Shown here piece after piece: positions 5,333 to 5,585 of a stretch of 5,585 bases of DNA (position 1 is the stretch's first letter; each line of letters starts with the position of its first letter). The stretch is taken from the NCBI GenBank assembly GCA_016212295.1, contig JACRGO010000062.1, positions 1 through 5,585 on the forward strand, in the 5' to 3' direction. The position numbers were made by a program, and so were the translations under genes. The stretch comes from Nitrospinota bacterium (GTDB lineage: Bacteria > Nitrospinota > Nitrospinia > JACRGO01). Below the pieces are notes generated by a model, which ran no database searches, was not told the origin of the DNA, and worked only from the letters and a program-made list of their open reading frames with translations.

Positions 5333-5418
5333 AATGCAATTTGCTGTTAATTTTTCCGCCTAAAAGCGGCGCTATGAACCTGGGGGCTTTGCCCATTTCT
5401 TGCTCGTTACAGGTTTGT
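5333..5418 (-). other. Leader/promoter region of the operon, no assignable promoter
   Basis: The operon promoter should lie here or within the repeat beyond it, but I find no convincing -35/-10 pair at a usable position. Two small hairpins are visible: CCGC-TTTTAG-GCGG around 5356-5369 and GGGC-AAA-GCCC around 5384-5394. Neither has a T-run, so they are not terminators. They could structure the leader RNA. Confidence 0.4.
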
Positions 5419-5584
5419 ACCTAAAAATTGCATTTAGCCGCAGATTAACGCGGATTAACGCAGATTTTTCAATAACTTGCAGCCAATAAGGATTTCACCC
5501 TTTAAGTGAAAGATGAAGTCGTAAAAATTCTTTGTTTTATCTGCGTTTATCTGCGTTTATCTGCGGCAAATGAAAAATTTAGGT
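5419..5584. repeat. Facing copies of a repeat built on a 10-bp unit
   Basis: The arms 5419-5465 and 5539-5584 are inverted copies. The 29-bp cores (5437-5465 and 5539-5567) differ at only three positions, and the outer flanks also match (ACCTAAA at the ends, CATTT near the core). Each core contains tandem 10-bp units of the type GCAGATTAAC or GCAGATAAAC. The 73 nt between the arms is AT-rich with a small TTTCAC/GTGAAA dyad (5493-5511) and no gene. Strings of CTGCG.TTATCTGCGGC are, to my knowledge, a widespread intergenic repeat type in environmental bacteria. It could be a MITE-like element or a cruciform-forming site. The right arm reaches the window edge, so the element may continue. Confidence 0.75.
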
Positions 5585-5585
5585 T

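Noticed and set aside
5356-5369. Hairpin CCGC/GCGG upstream of the operon as a terminator
   Set aside because: Only four pairs and no T-run on the exit side of either strand.
5370-5400. GGGCAAAGCC string on the minus strand, reminiscent of part of a c-di-GMP-I (GEMM) riboswitch
   Set aside because: Only this short string fits; the second stem with its tetraloop receptor and the overall aptamer layout are missing, and the hairpin GGGC-AAA-GCCC explains the bases.
1-5585. CRISPR array, tRNA or rRNA genes, transposase
   Set aside because: No regularly spaced direct repeats with unique spacers, no tRNA or rRNA signatures and no transposase or integrase motif were seen on either strand.

Overview
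The window looks like chromosomal DNA from an environmental Gram-negative bacterium. The moderate GC content, the exported protein encoded beside a nucleotide-sugar aminotransferase, and the style of the dispersed palindromic repeats fit a deltaproteobacterial (Desulfobacterota-like) genome. That placement is an impression, not something the sequence proves. Every recognisable gene lies on the minus strand, so transcription runs from high to low coordinates.

Right part (5320 down to 1958): a tightly packed four-gene operon encodes an exported or lipoprotein-like protein of unknown function, a DegT/DnrJ/EryC1/StrS-type PLP-dependent sugar aminotransferase, the 16S rRNA m2G966 methyltransferase RsmD, and HisH, the glutaminase subunit of imidazole glycerol phosphate synthase. 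The first two junctions are 4-nt ATGA overlaps and the last gap is 2 nt, which implies co-transcription and translational coupling. The functions (envelope, surface sugar, ribosome, histidine) do not form one pathway. Upstream, 5419-5584 holds two facing copies of a repeat with 10-bp periodicity.

Middle part (1958 down to about 900): this is a gene graveyard. A DUF3800 gene (1439-1892) has lost its middle and its reading frame. Directly behind it is an 88-bp folded element (1350-1437) with a 17-bp closing stem, internal hairpins and a terminal T-run, preceded on the plus strand by promoter-like hexamers. It could be a dispersed repeat, a terminator or a small RNA. Next comes a 55-codon ORF (1114-1281) whose first 39 residues look like the start of a type I restriction-modification methyltransferase, HsdM. 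Homology then stops abruptly and AT-rich, gene-free DNA follows. Together these look like the remains of a defence island behind hisH.

Left part (898 down to 1): a radical SAM gene has a clear CxxxCxxC cluster motif but ends in a stop codon at the edge of a double-hairpin repeat (44-82). It has probably lost its C-terminus to that repeat. The repeat also supplies a terminator.

I see no intact new system. The most promising items are the folded element at 1350-1437 and the nested decay and insertion history of the defence genes around it.
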